Shown here piece after piece: positions 15,917 to 26,066 of a stretch of 64,000 nucleotides of DNA. The notes under the pieces were generated by a model. That model saw nothing but the letters and a program-made list of their open reading frames with translations. It made no database searches and had not been told where the DNA came from. This stretch comes from Phocaeicola plebeius (GTDB lineage: Bacteria; Bacteroidota; Bacteroidia; Bacteroidales; Bacteroidaceae): the NCBI RefSeq assembly GCF_003437535.1, contig NZ_QSQT01000014.1, positions 1-64,000 of the forward strand, read 5' to 3'. The translations under genes were made by a program, and so were the position numbers. Positions within the stretch are counted from its first letter, which is position 1, and every line of letters begins with the position of its first letter.

Positions 15917-18361
15917 TTACAAGGTTTTAGGAGGATAAAGGGTGTTCCACCAGGTCGGGTCATCCTGCAACCATTTGGCAAACCAGGCAAAGATGGTGTT
16001 CTGCCACTGGATGCGTTTCTGATAGTCCTTGATGTGATGGTCTTGTCCGTCTACCACTACCAGCGCCGTTTCACGTCCTAACAGTTTCAGGGCCGTAAAC
16101 ATCTGGATACTTTCGCCCACCGGCACATTGGTATCTACTGCTCCATGCAGGAAGAGCAGCGGAGTGTGTATCTTGTCGGCATTGAACAGCGGACTGTGGT
16201 CGACAAAGAGTTCCGGATTCTTCCACGGATAACTGTTGGCTGCCGATACTTCACTGTAAGAATAGCCCCAGTAGCCTTCGCCCCAGTAGCTGGTGTGGTC
16301 GCTGATACCGGCATGGGAAATAGCTGCCGCAAACAAGTCGGTCTTTGTCTGGAGATACTGCGTCATGAAACCACCATAGGAAGCGCCGATGCAACCGATT
16401 TTCTTGCCGTTGACAAAGGAATGAGCTTCCACAAACTTACGTGTTCCTTCGATGATGTCGTCGGCCACATAATCACCGAACGTATTCACATGACGGGCAG
16501 AAAATTCCTGACCGAAACCGGTCGCTCCACTCGGTTCTACCACATATACCACATAACCTAATGCGGCATACGCATGATGCGGATAACGGCTGGCAAAATT
16601 GCGGCTTGTGGGACTGCATCCGCCGTAGTAGTTAACTATCATCGGATATTTTTTGTTCGGGTCAAAATGAGGCGGTAGGTAGTAGCGTCCGCAAATGGTG
16701 TCCCCACGGGAGTTGACAAAGTCCCACGCCTTGCATTCACCTAACAGCACATCTTTCAAGTCTCCGTTCAAATCTTCTTCCAGCTTAGAGGCATCCTTCT
16801 TCAAATCGACCACATACAAACGATGAGAATTGGAAGCACTTTCTCCGTAGAACGATAACGAAGAGGCTTTCTCGGCCACAGAGAATCCCAATACCATTTC
16901 TTCAGGCACATTCACCTTCTCAATGTGTTTCTTTGCCGGATTCAGACGGAACAGTGCGATACTGTCACGGTCTTCGGCGGTGAAGTACACACAATTGTCT
17001 ACAGCCGACCATACCGTCTGCATCACGTTCGGATTGAATGTCCGGGTCAGCGGTTCAATCTGCTTGCTCTGCAAATCCATCAGGTAAAGCTGATTATCAA
17101 TCATGCTCGGGGTCTGTCCTTCCTTCACGTTCTTGCCGATGCCTCCCAGACACTCCGGTGTTCCGGCCAGCAATACCTGACGGCCATCGGGAGAGAACTG
17201 CGCATTGGTCAGGAAACCGTCATCTTTCACCAGTTCTTCCACCTGCAAGGTCTGCACATCCATCTTGTACACGGAGAACAAGGTGGTCGGGCGTTTTCCC
17301 ATACGGTGGTTGGAAGCCATCATCAGGATAAAGCGTCCGTCGGAAGAGATGTCCGTAACCCACACATTCTTGTAACCGAAGGTCAAAGGCTGGCACACGC
17401 CCGTCTTTACATCAAAACGGGCCAGATACGTACGGTTGCGCCATCCCGGCTGGCGGTCGTCCGGGTCAATGAACTCATAGATTTCCTTCTTCTCTTCCGG
17501 TCCCTTCTGTACGAGAGTAAACAGCAGATAATCCTCTGTAGGTGCTACCAGAAAGTTGCCTTCCGGAAGATGGCTCACCCACACTTCCTCATGTCCGGAT
17601 ACAGGGTCTACCGTCACCAGTTCCCGTCCGGATACACCCTGACGTACATAGTAATATTTCACGGAACGCGGCATCCAGTACAGGGTTTCTCCACGGGTTA
17701 CCAATATTTTGCCAGTCTTCAGTTCCTTTACCTTGGTCTGCGAAGTCATTTCCCCACCTTCCTTTGTTATAGTGTACGATGTAATCAGGTATTTCCCATC
17801 GGCTGAAAGTTCAGTACCCGTAAAGCGGGTACCATGCAGTACATCGGCCAGTGTAAACAGACGGCCCTGTTCGGTACGCAAGGTAAACACCCCGTCCTGC
17901 TTAGCATCCACGCTCACCTTCGGCACGTTTTTTTCGTCCGGCATGGAGAGGTACTTGATGACCATCTGATGCGTAGCCGGATTCAGCGACAACGAGGCAT
18001 CCTCCACGCGCTTACCATCCACATACACCTGATAGTGTTCAGCCCCTTCCACCTTCAGTGACACTTCTCCATAGTGTGTATTTTCCAATACAAAACCCAT
18101 AAGGTGCAGGGCATAGCCTGCCAACAGAGACAGCTGACTTGCCTGCTTCACTTCTGCTCCTTCAAGCAAAAAAAATGACACCGGCGTATCCAGCAGTGAC
18201 TCCGCTTTCCACGACTTGGAATTAACATCCACACTGTCAACCTGATAAGGTTGTACTAATGCATACGGTCCTGCGTATTTAAACGTAGTGACCTCTATAT
18301 TCTCAGCATTCACCAGCATGGTCCCGCAAAGAGAACATGCTATAAAAAGTTCCTTTTTCAT
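15917..18361 (-). CDS. S9 prolyl oligopeptidase / dipeptidyl peptidase IV-like, exported
   Basis: An 814-residue serine peptidase. It has a signal peptide (MKKELFIACSLCGTMLVNA), a DPP-IV-type beta-propeller region in the middle (repeated blade motifs such as YLITSYTITKEGG, SSDGRFILMMAS and SPDGRQVLLAG) and a C-terminal alpha/beta hydrolase domain. Catalytic residues are visible: nucleophile Ser in GASYGGF (about 660), Asp in HGAVDTNVP (about 740) and His in DHHIKD (about 775). It should cleave peptides in the periplasm. It is the first gene of the operon with sbcD and sbcC, an odd pairing of a peptidase with DNA repair. The start at 18361 is chosen over one 36 bp upstream because it begins the signal peptide. 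Confidence 0.88.
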   Translation of the reverse strand: MKKELFIACSLCGTMLVNAENIEVTTFKYAGPYALVQPYQVDSVDVNSKSWKAESLLDTPVSFFLLEGAEVKQASQLSLLAGYALHLMGFVLENTHYGEVSLKVEGAEHYQVYVDGKRVEDASLSLNPATHQMVIKYLSMPDEKNVPKVSVDAKQDGVFTLRTEQGRLFTLADVLHGTRFTGTELSADGKYLITSYTITKEGGEMTSQTKVKELKTGKILVTRGETLYWMPRSVKYYYVRQGVSGRELVTVDPVSGHEEVWVSHLPEGNFLVAPTEDYLLFTLVQKGPEEKKEIYEFIDPDDRQPGWRNRTYLARFDVKTGVCQPLTFGYKNVWVTDISSDGRFILMMASNHRMGKRPTTLFSVYKMDVQTLQVEELVKDDGFLTNAQFSPDGRQVLLAGTPECLGGIGKNVKEGQTPSMIDNQLYLMDLQSKQIEPLTRTFNPNVMQTVWSAVDNCVYFTAEDRDSIALFRLNPAKKHIEKVNVPEEMVLGFSVAEKASSLSFYGESASNSHRLYVVDLKKDASKLEEDLNGDLKDVLLGECKAWDFVNSRGDTICGRYYLPPHFDPNKKYPMIVNYYGGCSPTSRNFASRYPHHAYAALGYVVYVVEPSGATGFGQEFSARHVNTFGDYVADDIIEGTRKFVEAHSFVNGKKIGCIGASYGGFMTQYLQTKTDLFAAAISHAGISDHTSYWGEGYWGYSYSEVSAANSYPWKNPELFVDHSPLFNADKIHTPLLFLHGAVDTNVPVGESIQMFTALKLLGRETALVVVDGQDHHIKDYQKRIQWQNTIFAWFAKWLQDDPTWWNTLYPPKTL

Positions 18362-18384
18362 CTCTTTTTTATAGTTTATTGCCA

Positions 18385-18423
18385 CAAACATAATCAAAAA
18401 TCATCATTTTTTTGTTATGTTTG
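18385..18423. promoter_or_regulatory. Back-to-back Bacteroidota promoters (peptidase/sbcDC and M48 operons)
   Basis: On the minus strand a -7 box TATGTTTG (18385-18392) points toward the DPP-IV-like gene. On the plus strand an identical TATGTTTG (18416-18423) points toward the M48 gene. The two -33 regions overlap in the 24 bp between them, so the two operons may compete for polymerase. Confidence 0.6.
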
Positions 18424-18445
18424 TAGAACAACTAACGAAACCGTT

Positions 18446-19240
18446 ATGAAAAAAGAACTAAGTGTGTATGTCCTTTCCTTGCTGATGCTGACAGGATGCA
18501 GTTCGGTACCGCTCACCGGACGTAAACAATTGTTGCTGGTTTCAGACCAGGAAGTGCTTTCTTCCAGCCTGACTCAGTATAAAGACTACATAAAAAGTGC
18601 CCAGAAGTCGACCAATGCCACCCAGACGGCCATGGTTTTACGAGTGGGAAAGAACATTGCCGCAGCCACAGAACGATACCTGCGCAGCAACGGACTTTCT
18701 GACGAAATCAAGGAGTTTGCCTGGGAATTCAATCTGGTAAAGAGTGACGAAATCAACGCATTCTGTATGCCCGGAGGAAAGATTGTGGTGTATGAAGGAC
18801 TGATGAAATTGGTTTCGTCGGACGATGAACTGGCCGTGGTACTGGGGCATGAAGTAGCACATGCTGTAGCCAAGCACAGCAACGAGCGTATCAGCCAGCA
18901 GATGCTTACCCAGTATGGCGCACAAATATTAGGACAGACTCTCTCACAAAAGAGTGAGATGGTACAGACTATCGCCAGTACGGTATACGGTGTGGGAGCA
19001 CAATACGGAGTAACCCTTCCTTTCTCGCGCAAGCACGAAACGGAAGCAGATTATATGGGACTGATTCTGATGACCATGGCGGGTTATAACCCTGACAAGG
19101 CAGTGACTTTCTGGCAAAAGATGTCGGCCAGTTCTGGTGGCAAGGTACCCGAATTCATGAGTACACACCCCAGTGATGCACGTCGTATCAATGACATTCA
19201 GAAAGAACTTCCGGCCATTAAAGCTAAATACCGCAAATAA
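18446..19240 (+). CDS. M48-family zinc metallopeptidase lipoprotein
   Basis: A 264-residue lipoprotein (lipobox LTGC, Cys18) with a single M48 peptidase domain. The zinc motif HEVAH is at 135-139 and the third ligand lies in the ETEADYMGL segment. This Oma1/LoiP/YcaL-type group works on misfolded membrane or periplasmic proteins. It is the first gene of a plus-strand run ending in clpS-clpA-aat, so the operon combines envelope and cytosolic protein quality control. Spacing to the next gene is 24 bp. Confidence 0.88.
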   Translation: MKKELSVYVLSLLMLTGCSSVPLTGRKQLLLVSDQEVLSSSLTQYKDYIKSAQKSTNATQTAMVLRVGKNIAAATERYLRSNGLSDEIKEFAWEFNLVKSDEINAFCMPGGKIVVYEGLMKLVSSDDELAVVLGHEVAHAVAKHSNERISQQMLTQYGAQILGQTLSQKSEMVQTIASTVYGVGAQYGVTLPFSRKHETEADYMGLILMTMAGYNPDKAVTFWQKMSASSGGKVPEFMSTHPSDARRINDIQKELPAIKAKYRK

Positions 19241-19264
19241 AATATCTATCAAAAAACAACAACC

Positions 19265-19933
19265 ATGAAGAAAGTCGCGATATTATGTTTAGCTGTATCC
19301 TTACTGAGTAGCGGATGCGGAACGACGCAACCGGAACGTACCGGTGCCATTGTAGGCGGTGCTGCCATCGGCAATAGTGTGGGAGGTGCCATCGGTGGAC
19401 TGGTGGGCGACTCCCGTCATGGCTGGAGAGGAAGCTACAGGGGTTCTGCCATTGGAAGCATTGTCGGCACACTGGCTGGTGCTGCCATTGGTGGAGCGCT
19501 GACGGCTCCTAAATCGCGTGAAGAAAACAGGGCAAACTATCCCGTGAAACAAGTGTACGCCGAGCCGGACTATACACAGTCTGCCCTCTCCTCTTTATAC
19601 ATCCGGAACATCCGTTTCATAGATAACGACCATGACCATGTCATCAGCTCGGGAGAAAGCAGCAAAATCATTTTCGAAATCATGAATGGAGGAAATGAAA
19701 TTGCCTACAACGTAATTCCCAGCGTGGCAGAAATCAGCGGAATGAAACATCTGCATATCTCCTCTTCCATTCTGGTGGAACAGATTCAGCCGGGAAACGG
19801 GGTGAAGTATACGGCTACCGTCACTGCCGGAAAACGTATCAAGACGGGTACAGCCACTTTCCGACTGGCTGTGACCGATACCCGTGGACAAATGTACGAC
19901 CATAAAGAATTTACACTGAACACGGCACGTTGA
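19265..19933 (+). CDS. Glycine-zipper lipoprotein
   Basis: A 222-residue lipoprotein (SSGC, Cys18). The N-terminal half carries glycine-zipper repeats, with GAIVGGAAIGNSVGGAIGGL and, after a short hydrophilic link, GSAIGSIVGTLAGAAIGGAL, which resemble membrane-inserting glycine-rich hairpins. The C-terminal half (about 110-220) looks like an all-beta, CARDB-like domain (IRFIDNDHDHVISSGESSKIIFEIMNGG). Its function is unknown. Position between the M48 lipoprotein and clpS suggests an envelope-stress context. Confidence 0.7.
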   Translation: MKKVAILCLAVSLLSSGCGTTQPERTGAIVGGAAIGNSVGGAIGGLVGDSRHGWRGSYRGSAIGSIVGTLAGAAIGGALTAPKSREENRANYPVKQVYAEPDYTQSALSSLYIRNIRFIDNDHDHVISSGESSKIIFEIMNGGNEIAYNVIPSVAEISGMKHLHISSSILVEQIQPGNGVKYTATVTAGKRIKTGTATFRLAVTDTRGQMYDHKEFTLNTAR

Positions 19934-19966
19934 CGCGAGTCCGAATTGCTATATTAAAGTAGACAA

Positions 19967-20275
19967 ATGGAAAAAGAACAATCGTTATGTAAAGAAAAAA
20001 AACGTGTGGAGCTGCACGAACCCAAACATTATAAAGTGATTCTCCACAACGACGACTTCACCACTATGGACTTCGTGGTGAAGGTACTTAAAATCGTGTT
20101 TTTCAAATCGCAGGAGGAAGCCGAGGCACTGATGCTGAAAGTACACCAGCAGCAATCGGCCACGGCAGGCGTCTATTCTTACGACGTGGCACAGTCCAAA
20201 GCACAGAAAGCCACTCAGATGGCACGTGAGGAAGGATTTCCTCTGCGACTGACCGTAGAACCCGAAGACAATTAA
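19967..20275 (+). CDS. clpS: ClpS N-degron adaptor
   Basis: A 102-residue ClpS. The core YKVILHNDDFTTMDFVVKVLKIVF contains the Asn-Asp-Asp motif that binds the N-terminal residue of substrates, followed by HQQQSATAGVYSYDVAQSKA and the closing LRLTVEPED. It delivers proteins with destabilising N-termini (Leu, Phe, Trp, Tyr) to ClpA. clpA starts 14 bp downstream, and aat follows clpA. Confidence 0.95.
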   Translation: MEKEQSLCKEKKRVELHEPKHYKVILHNDDFTTMDFVVKVLKIVFFKSQEEAEALMLKVHQQQSATAGVYSYDVAQSKAQKATQMAREEGFPLRLTVEPEDN

Positions 20276-20289
20276 ACTGTAAAAAATCA

Positions 20290-22506
20290 ATGAGTCACAT
20301 CGAAAAATCTGTATATGTAGACAAAGCGCTGTCGTTTGCTCAGGGCCTGGCGTTCCGTTATCGCCATGAATTCATTACTCCGGAGCATATTCTCAGCGCA
20401 CTCTTTAACCAGGACCCTTTTGTGGAGGCCGTAGAAGAATGTTTCTGTCACATCCCGGTGATGGAAGAGGAAGTGGACGAATATTTGGCACAAAAAATGG
20501 AACAGGTGCCGGAAGATACCAACTATGAACTGCAGTTTTCCGTACAATCCAACCTGCTGTTTCAGAATGCGTATGCCTTCGTGGAATCATCCAATGCCGA
20601 AGTGCTGGACATTCCTCACGTAGTACAGGCCATGTTGCTGCTGCCGGAGTCCTGGGCTTGCTATTTTCTGAAAAAACACCTGAAGGAACGGATTCCGGAT
20701 TTCATCAGCCAACTGGTAGTCATCTATGGAGACGACCTCAGCTTGGATGAGAATGATTCAGACGAACCTCATGGCATTTCCAAGAATTTCATTACCTGCC
20801 TGAACGAACAGCTGGAGAATCACAATCCGCTGATTGGACGGGAGATGGAACTGGAACGTACCATCGAAGTGCTGTGCCGGAAAGACAAAAACAACCCATT
20901 ACACATCGGTGAACCAGGAGTAGGGAAAACAGCCTTGGCTTACGGACTGGCAGCCCGTATCGAAGCCGGAGAGGTGCCCGAGCGTCTGAAAGGCAGTCGT
21001 ATCTACGAACTGGATTTAGGTAGTATGCTGGCCGGTACACAATATCGGGGCGACTTCGAACAGCGGTTGAAGAGTGTAATGAAAAGCCTCAGCGCAGAGA
21101 AGAAAGCCATTCTCTATATTGACGAGATACACAATCTTATCGGAGCCGGACAAATCGGTGATGGCTCGATGGATGCCTCCAACATGCTGAAGCCTTACCT
21201 GGAACAGGGAGACATCCGTTTCATCGGTTCTACCACCTACGAAGAATACAACCGTTATTTCTCACGCAGCAAAGGAATGGTACGCCGTTTCCAGCAAATC
21301 GACATTCAGGAGCCCAGCATCGACGAGGCTATCCGCATCATAGAAGGATTGAAGGAAAAATATGAGGAGTATCACCACGTAACCTATGAACCGGGAGTGA
21401 TTGAGTATGCCGTAAAGGCCAGTGCCCGCTACATCAGCGACCGCTTCCTGCCCGACAAAGCCATCGACCTGATTGATGAGGCAGGTGCTTACCGCGAAAT
21501 TCATCCGGCCGCAGACGGCACAAAGACGGTGGACAGAAAGCTGATTACCGAAGTACTTTCACGTACCTGCAAGATTGATGCCAATGCACTCAAGGAGGAA
21601 GACAACGCTTCACTGGAAGCATTGTACGAACGCATATCGGGACAGATTTACGGACAAGACGAAGCCATTCGTCAGGTAGTGGAGGCGGTGCAAATGGCCA
21701 AAGCCGGATTACTGGACGAGAACAAGCCGCTGGCCAGTCTGTTGTTTGTCGGCCCTACGGGAGTGGGAAAAACTGAAGTAGCCAAAGTATTAGCTTCAGA
21801 ATTAGGTATCTCACTGGTACGTTTCGACATGAGTGAATACATGGAAAAGCATACCATCGCCAAACTTATCGGTTCTCCGGCAGGTTACATCGGATACGAA
21901 GATGGTGGTTTGCTGACGGATGCCATTCGGAAAACGCCCAACTGTGTACTGCTACTGGATGAAATCGAAAAGGCTCATCCCGACATTTTCAACATCCTGC
22001 TGCAGGTGATGGACTATGCAATGCTGACGGACAACAAAGGACGGAAATCGGACTGCCGCCACCTGATTCTTATCATGACTTCCAACGCCGGTGCTCAGTA
22101 TGCGCATCAGGCTTCCATTGGTTTCAACAGTCAGGTAAGCACCGGACAGGCCATGCTCCGTCAGGTAAAGAAAACCTTCAAACCGGAATTCCTCAACCGT
22201 TTGTCGGCTTCCGTCGTATTCCATGACATGAGTCGGGAAATGGCTACGCAAGTGCTCGACAAGAAGTTGCGCCAGCTGGATGAAAAGCTGGCTCGCCGTC
22301 ACGTCTGCCTGCACCTGACACCCGAAGCACATGAATGGCTGCTGAAAGAGGGTTTCAAACCGGAATACGGAGCCCGCGAAATGGACCGTGCCATCGCCGC
22401 CCACCTGAAGCCGTTGCTCATGCGTGAGATTCTGTTTGGCTCGCTGAAGCAGGGAGGTGACATCACGGTAACGGCCGAAAACAATCAACTGAGTATTCTC
22501 AAATAA
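20290..22506 (+). CDS. clpA: ClpA AAA+ unfoldase of the ClpAP protease
   Basis: A 738-residue double-ring AAA+ ATPase. An N-terminal Clp_N domain (about 1-145) binds ClpS. Domain D1 has Walker A GEPGVGKT (207-214) and arginine-rich sensor motifs; D2 has GPTGVGKT (about 488-495). An IGF loop in ASIGFNSQ of D2 is the ClpP-docking element. It lacks the long middle coiled coil of ClpB, which distinguishes it. It unfolds N-degron substrates for ClpP, which is not in this window. It lies between clpS and aat with gaps of 14 and 10 bp. Confidence 0.95.
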   Translation: MSHIEKSVYVDKALSFAQGLAFRYRHEFITPEHILSALFNQDPFVEAVEECFCHIPVMEEEVDEYLAQKMEQVPEDTNYELQFSVQSNLLFQNAYAFVESSNAEVLDIPHVVQAMLLLPESWACYFLKKHLKERIPDFISQLVVIYGDDLSLDENDSDEPHGISKNFITCLNEQLENHNPLIGREMELERTIEVLCRKDKNNPLHIGEPGVGKTALAYGLAARIEAGEVPERLKGSRIYELDLGSMLAGTQYRGDFEQRLKSVMKSLSAEKKAILYIDEIHNLIGAGQIGDGSMDASNMLKPYLEQGDIRFIGSTTYEEYNRYFSRSKGMVRRFQQIDIQEPSIDEAIRIIEGLKEKYEEYHHVTYEPGVIEYAVKASARYISDRFLPDKAIDLIDEAGAYREIHPAADGTKTVDRKLITEVLSRTCKIDANALKEEDNASLEALYERISGQIYGQDEAIRQVVEAVQMAKAGLLDENKPLASLLFVGPTGVGKTEVAKVLASELGISLVRFDMSEYMEKHTIAKLIGSPAGYIGYEDGGLLTDAIRKTPNCVLLLDEIEKAHPDIFNILLQVMDYAMLTDNKGRKSDCRHLILIMTSNAGAQYAHQASIGFNSQVSTGQAMLRQVKKTFKPEFLNRLSASVVFHDMSREMATQVLDKKLRQLDEKLARRHVCLHLTPEAHEWLLKEGFKPEYGAREMDRAIAAHLKPLLMREILFGSLKQGGDITVTAENNQLSILK

Positions 22507-22516
22507 TTTCGATACC

Positions 22517-23158
22517 ATGGTTTTCCAACTGACAAAAAGACTGGCTTTTCCGGACCCGCACTGGGGAGACCCTGACGGCCTGCTGGCCATTGGAGGTGAC
22601 TTGTCCGTCGACCGCCTTATCCTGGCCTACTCCAACGGTATCTTTCCCTGGTATGCCTTCCGCGAGAAAGTCATCCAATGGTGGTGCCCGTTGCAGCGTT
22701 TCGTCATCTTTCCGGAAGAGATTCACATCTCCCATTCCATGCGCACGCTAATGAACAAGAATAAGTATAAGGTAACTTTCAACCATGCGTTTAAACAGGT
22801 GATACGGAACTGCTCCAAGCTCCGCATCGAACAGGAAGGAGCCTGGCTGGGAGAGGAAATGATTGAAGCTTACATCCGAATGTACGAACAGAACCTGGCC
22901 GCCAGCGTAGAAGTATGGGAAAACGACAAGCTGGTCGGAGGCCTGTATGGAGTGACTTTGGGCACATGCTTCTTCGGCGAAAGCATGTTCTCACTCGTAC
23001 CCAGCGCTTCCAAGCTTGCCCTGATACGACTGGCCCAACTGCTCCATGCGCACGGAGGTACCCTTATCGACTGCCAGTTTGAGACGCCTCACCTCAAGTC
23101 AATGGGTGGCCGGTCCATCAGTTACGAAGAATATATGGAATGCCTGAAAGCAGAATAA
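22517..23158 (+). CDS. aat: Leucyl/phenylalanyl-tRNA-protein transferase
   Basis: A 213-residue Aat. Diagnostic segments are FPDPHWGDPDGLLAIGGDLS, AYSNGIFPWY and WWCPLQRFVIFPEEIHISHSM near the N-terminus, GGLYGVTLGTCFFGESMFS in the GNAT-like core, and LIDCQFETPHLKSMGGRSI near the end. It transfers Leu or Phe from aminoacyl-tRNA to proteins with N-terminal Arg or Lys, creating ClpS substrates. Its place directly after clpS-clpA puts marking, recognition and unfolding in one operon. Confidence 0.95.
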   Translation: MVFQLTKRLAFPDPHWGDPDGLLAIGGDLSVDRLILAYSNGIFPWYAFREKVIQWWCPLQRFVIFPEEIHISHSMRTLMNKNKYKVTFNHAFKQVIRNCSKLRIEQEGAWLGEEMIEAYIRMYEQNLAASVEVWENDKLVGGLYGVTLGTCFFGESMFSLVPSASKLALIRLAQLLHAHGGTLIDCQFETPHLKSMGGRSISYEEYMECLKAE

Positions 23159-23165
23159 AGCCCAT

Positions 23166-23209
23166 AAAAAAAAGTCCGATTCCCTCTTTCAAGAGAACCG
23201 GACTTTTTT
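23166..23209. terminator. Bidirectional terminator between aat and proS
   Basis: AAAAAGTCCG and CGGACTTTTTT form the outer stem and CTCT/AGAG an inner stem. A-tract and T-tract on either side serve both convergent genes. Confidence 0.85.
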
Positions 23210-23234
23210 ATGATATTACTGTAAGTATAGCCAA

Positions 23235-24725
23235 TTAATATGCACGGGCAAACAAGACACGGCGTGCAGAAGGTTTGCCAGTCAGCATATCCACACCCGG
23301 AGTCAGGCTTTCTTCATCTGCTTCGAAAGGCAGACAGCGGATAGTTGCTTTCGTTTCTTCCTTAATGCGGTCTTCTGTTTCCGGAGTACCATCCCAGTGA
23401 GCCAGGATAAATCCACCTTTCTCAATCTGTTCCTTGAATTCTTCGTAAGTATCTACCTTATAGATATGTTCGTTACGATAATTCAATGCTTTCTGGTAGA
23501 TGTTCTGCTGAATTTCTTCCAACAGGTTCTGTACGTATTCTTCGATACCGTCACAAGAACGAGTTTCTTTTTCCAGTGTATCACGACGCATGATTTCCAT
23601 CGTGTTGTTTTCCAGGTCACGGCCACCCATTACCAGACGTACAGGTACACCCTTCAATTCATAGTCTGCGAACTTGAATCCCGGACGCTTGTTATCAGCG
23701 TTATCGTATTTCACAGAGATACCCATGCTGCGAAGTTTGTTGACGATACCTTCTACCTTGGCATCAATCTGTTTCAACTGTTCGTCGTTCTTATAAATAG
23801 GTACGATAACAACCTGAATCGGAGCCAAATGCGGCGGAAGAACCAGACCGTTGTCGTCAGAATGGGTCATGATCAAGGCACCCATCAGACGAGTAGATAC
23901 ACCCCATGAAGTAGCCCATACATAATCCAGCTTATTGTTCTTGTCAACGAACTGCACGTTGAATGCCTTGGCAAAGTTCTGTCCCAGGAAGTGAGAGGTA
24001 CCACACTGCAATGCCTTGCCATCCTGCATCAATCCTTCGATAGTATAAGTATCCAATGCTCCGGCAAAACGTTCGTTTGCAGATTTCACACCCTTGATAA
24101 CCGGCACAGCCATGTATTTTTCAGCGAAATCGCCATACACGTGCAACATCTTCTGTGCTTCTGCTTCAGCCTCTTCGCGGGTAGCATGAGCCGTATGACC
24201 TTCCTGCCACAAGAACTCAGCTGTACGCAGGAACAGACGAGTACGCATTTCCCAGCGCATTACGTTTGCCCACTGGTTACACAAGATAGGCAGGTCACGG
24301 TATGAGTTGATCCAGTTTTTATAAGTACTCCAGATAATAGTTTCTGAAGTTGGACGAATAATCAGTTCTTCTTCCAGTTTGGCAGCCGGGTCTACAATCA
24401 CACCCGAACCATCTTCTGCATTCTTCAAACGATAGTGAGTTACTACCGCACATTCCTTAGCGAAGCCTTCTACGTGTTCAGCTTCACGGCTCAGGTAAGA
24501 TTTCGGAATCAACAACGGGAAATACGCATTCACATGTCCTGTAGCCTTGAACATATCGTCAAGGATACGCTGCATTTTTTCCCAGATGGCATATCCGTAA
24601 GGCTTGATTACCATACAGCCACGCACAGGAGACTGTTCAGCCAAATCGGCCTTTACCACCAAATCATTATACCATTGTGAATAGTTTTCACTTCTCTTGG
24701 TTAGGTCTTTTAATTCTTTTGCCAT
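23235..24725 (-). CDS. proS: Prolyl-tRNA synthetase, short (archaeal/eukaryote-like) type
   Basis: A 496-residue class II aminoacyl-tRNA synthetase that charges tRNA-Pro. Class II motif 2 is seen around [29 protein letters not shown] and motif 3 near the [26 protein letters not shown] junction, where the anticodon-binding domain begins. The length and the C-terminal zinc-type extension ending in [10 protein letters not shown] identify the short ProS type 3 without the bacterial editing insertion. A -7 box lies about 44 bp upstream. It is a stand-alone gene. Confidence 0.95.
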   Translation of the reverse strand: MAKELKDLTKRSENYSQWYNDLVVKADLAEQSPVRGCMVIKPYGYAIWEKMQRILDDMFKATGHVNAYFPLLIPKSYLSREAEHVEGFAKECAVVTHYRLKNAEDGSGVIVDPAAKLEEELIIRPTSETIIWSTYKNWINSYRDLPILCNQWANVMRWEMRTRLFLRTAEFLWQEGHTAHATREEAEAEAQKMLHVYGDFAEKYMAVPVIKGVKSANERFAGALDTYTIEGLMQDGKALQCGTSHFLGQNFAKAFNVQFVDKNNKLDYVWATSWGVSTRLMGALIMTHSDDNGLVLPPHLAPIQVVIVPIYKNDEQLKQIDAKVEGIVNKLRSMGISVKYDNADNKRPGFKFADYELKGVPVRLVMGGRDLENNTMEIMRRDTLEKETRSCDGIEEYVQNLLEEIQQNIYQKALNYRNEHIYKVDTYEEFKEQIEKGGFILAHWDGTPETEDRIKEETKATIRCLPFEADEESLTPGVDMLTGKPSARRVLFARAY

Positions 24726-24768
24726 AACTTTATGTAGTTATTTTATTCTTTAATATCAATTGAGAGTG

Positions 24769-24776
24769 CAAAATTA
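24769..24776 (-). promoter_or_regulatory. proS promoter -7 element
   Basis: TAATTTTG on the minus strand fits the Bacteroidota -7 consensus TAnnTTTG, 44 bp before the proS ATG. A clear -33 box is not seen. Confidence 0.5.
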
Positions 24777-24815
24777 GTAAAAAAGATTTGTTTGCTCTTG
24801 ATTTTGAAGCAGGAT

Positions 24816-26066
24816 TTATTCAAAACGGATGGATTTTGCAGGATGAATGTGGCTTATCAGATAAGAAGGACCGACCAGCATCCCTACCGACACCAGCAAG
24901 GTACACACGTTCAACAATACAATCCAGCCCAAATGAAGCTCTACGGGCACTGCATTGACATAGTACGTAGCCGGATCTAACTTAATCGGTTCGAAAAAAT
25001 ACTGAATAAGACAACACGACAGTCCGATGACATTTCCCCAACACATTCCCCTTCCGATAAGGAAAACAGAAAATGACAGGAATATCTGACGAATGGAAGC
25101 GTTGTTGGCCCCCAACGCTTTCAACACCCCAATCATCTGCGTACGTTCGAGAATAATAATCAGTAATCCGGAAATCATGGTAAAGCCCGCCACTCCGGTC
25201 ATCAGAATCAGAATGACCCATACATTAGTATCCAGCAAGTCGAGCCACGCAAAAATCTGAGGATAAAGTTCCTCTGAAGTACGGGAACAATAGATTGCCC
25301 CATAACGGTCTGTCTGTTCCTGAATATGACCACGAATATCGTCATTCACCGAGTCCAAGAAACGATAATCCGACACGGCCACTTCCACGCCTCCCACCTG
25401 ATCCGGTTCCCAACCGTTCAGACGACGAACCATGTACATGTCAGTTATCAGGAAATAATCATCGAATGCAGAGAAATTGGTTTGGAATATCCCACTCACC
25501 GTCAACCGACGGGCACGCACATTGCCTTCTATATAATAAGTATAAAGCTTATCACCTACCTTCAATGAAAGTTTGTCGGCCATGGAGCGGGAAACCAGCA
25601 CACGGTTGCTGGCTACGGAGTCCGTCAGTGCAGGAATCTCTCCTTCCTGCAAGTGTGCCTTCAGGTACGTCCAGTCGTATTCCTGCGCCACCCCCTTCAC
25701 AATCATTCCCTGAAAGTTATCAGCGGTCATGATCATGCCCGGTTTCGTAGCGTAACGCTGCACGTGACTCACCTGGGGAATATTCCGTATCACCGACAAC
25801 AAGCTGTCGTTTGCTACCACCGGATTCATCTGGTAAAGCTGAGCTCCTTCGATACTGGAAACCACAATATCAGAGCCCATGCCTATCACCTTGTCGCGCA
25901 CCTGATGCTTGAAGCCGATGACCACCGCCACCGACACAATCATCACGGCCAGTCCGATAGCAATACCGGCCATCGCAATGCGTACGGCCGGTTTTGATAC
26001 TTCTTTCTCTCCTTCCCTGCTACGGTAAATCCGTCGGGCAATAAAAAATTTCCAGTTGCTCATCAT
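24816..26066 (-). CDS. LolC/LolE-type ABC transporter permease (FtsX-like)
   Basis: A 416-residue membrane protein with the MacB/FtsX permease layout. A first transmembrane helix (about 30-52, AIGLAVMIVSVAVVIGF) is followed by a large periplasmic domain with the MacB_PCD-type segment DIVVSSIEGAQLYQMNPVV. Three C-terminal helices follow (about 275-300, 320-345, 380-400) with ALGANNASIRQIFL, the coupling-helix motif that contacts the ATPase. Such permeases extract lipoproteins or other envelope substrates. No ATPase gene is adjacent. Its start overlaps the aminotransferase stop by 4 bp, so they are co-translated. Confidence 0.82.
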   Translation of the reverse strand: MMSNWKFFIARRIYRSREGEKEVSKPAVRIAMAGIAIGLAVMIVSVAVVIGFKHQVRDKVIGMGSDIVVSSIEGAQLYQMNPVVANDSLLSVIRNIPQVSHVQRYATKPGMIMTADNFQGMIVKGVAQEYDWTYLKAHLQEGEIPALTDSVASNRVLVSRSMADKLSLKVGDKLYTYYIEGNVRARRLTVSGIFQTNFSAFDDYFLITDMYMVRRLNGWEPDQVGGVEVAVSDYRFLDSVNDDIRGHIQEQTDRYGAIYCSRTSEELYPQIFAWLDLLDTNVWVILILMTGVAGFTMISGLLIIILERTQMIGVLKALGANNASIRQIFLSFSVFLIGRGMCWGNVIGLSCCLIQYFFEPIKLDPATYYVNAVPVELHLGWIVLLNVCTLLVSVGMLVGPSYLISHIHPAKSIRFE

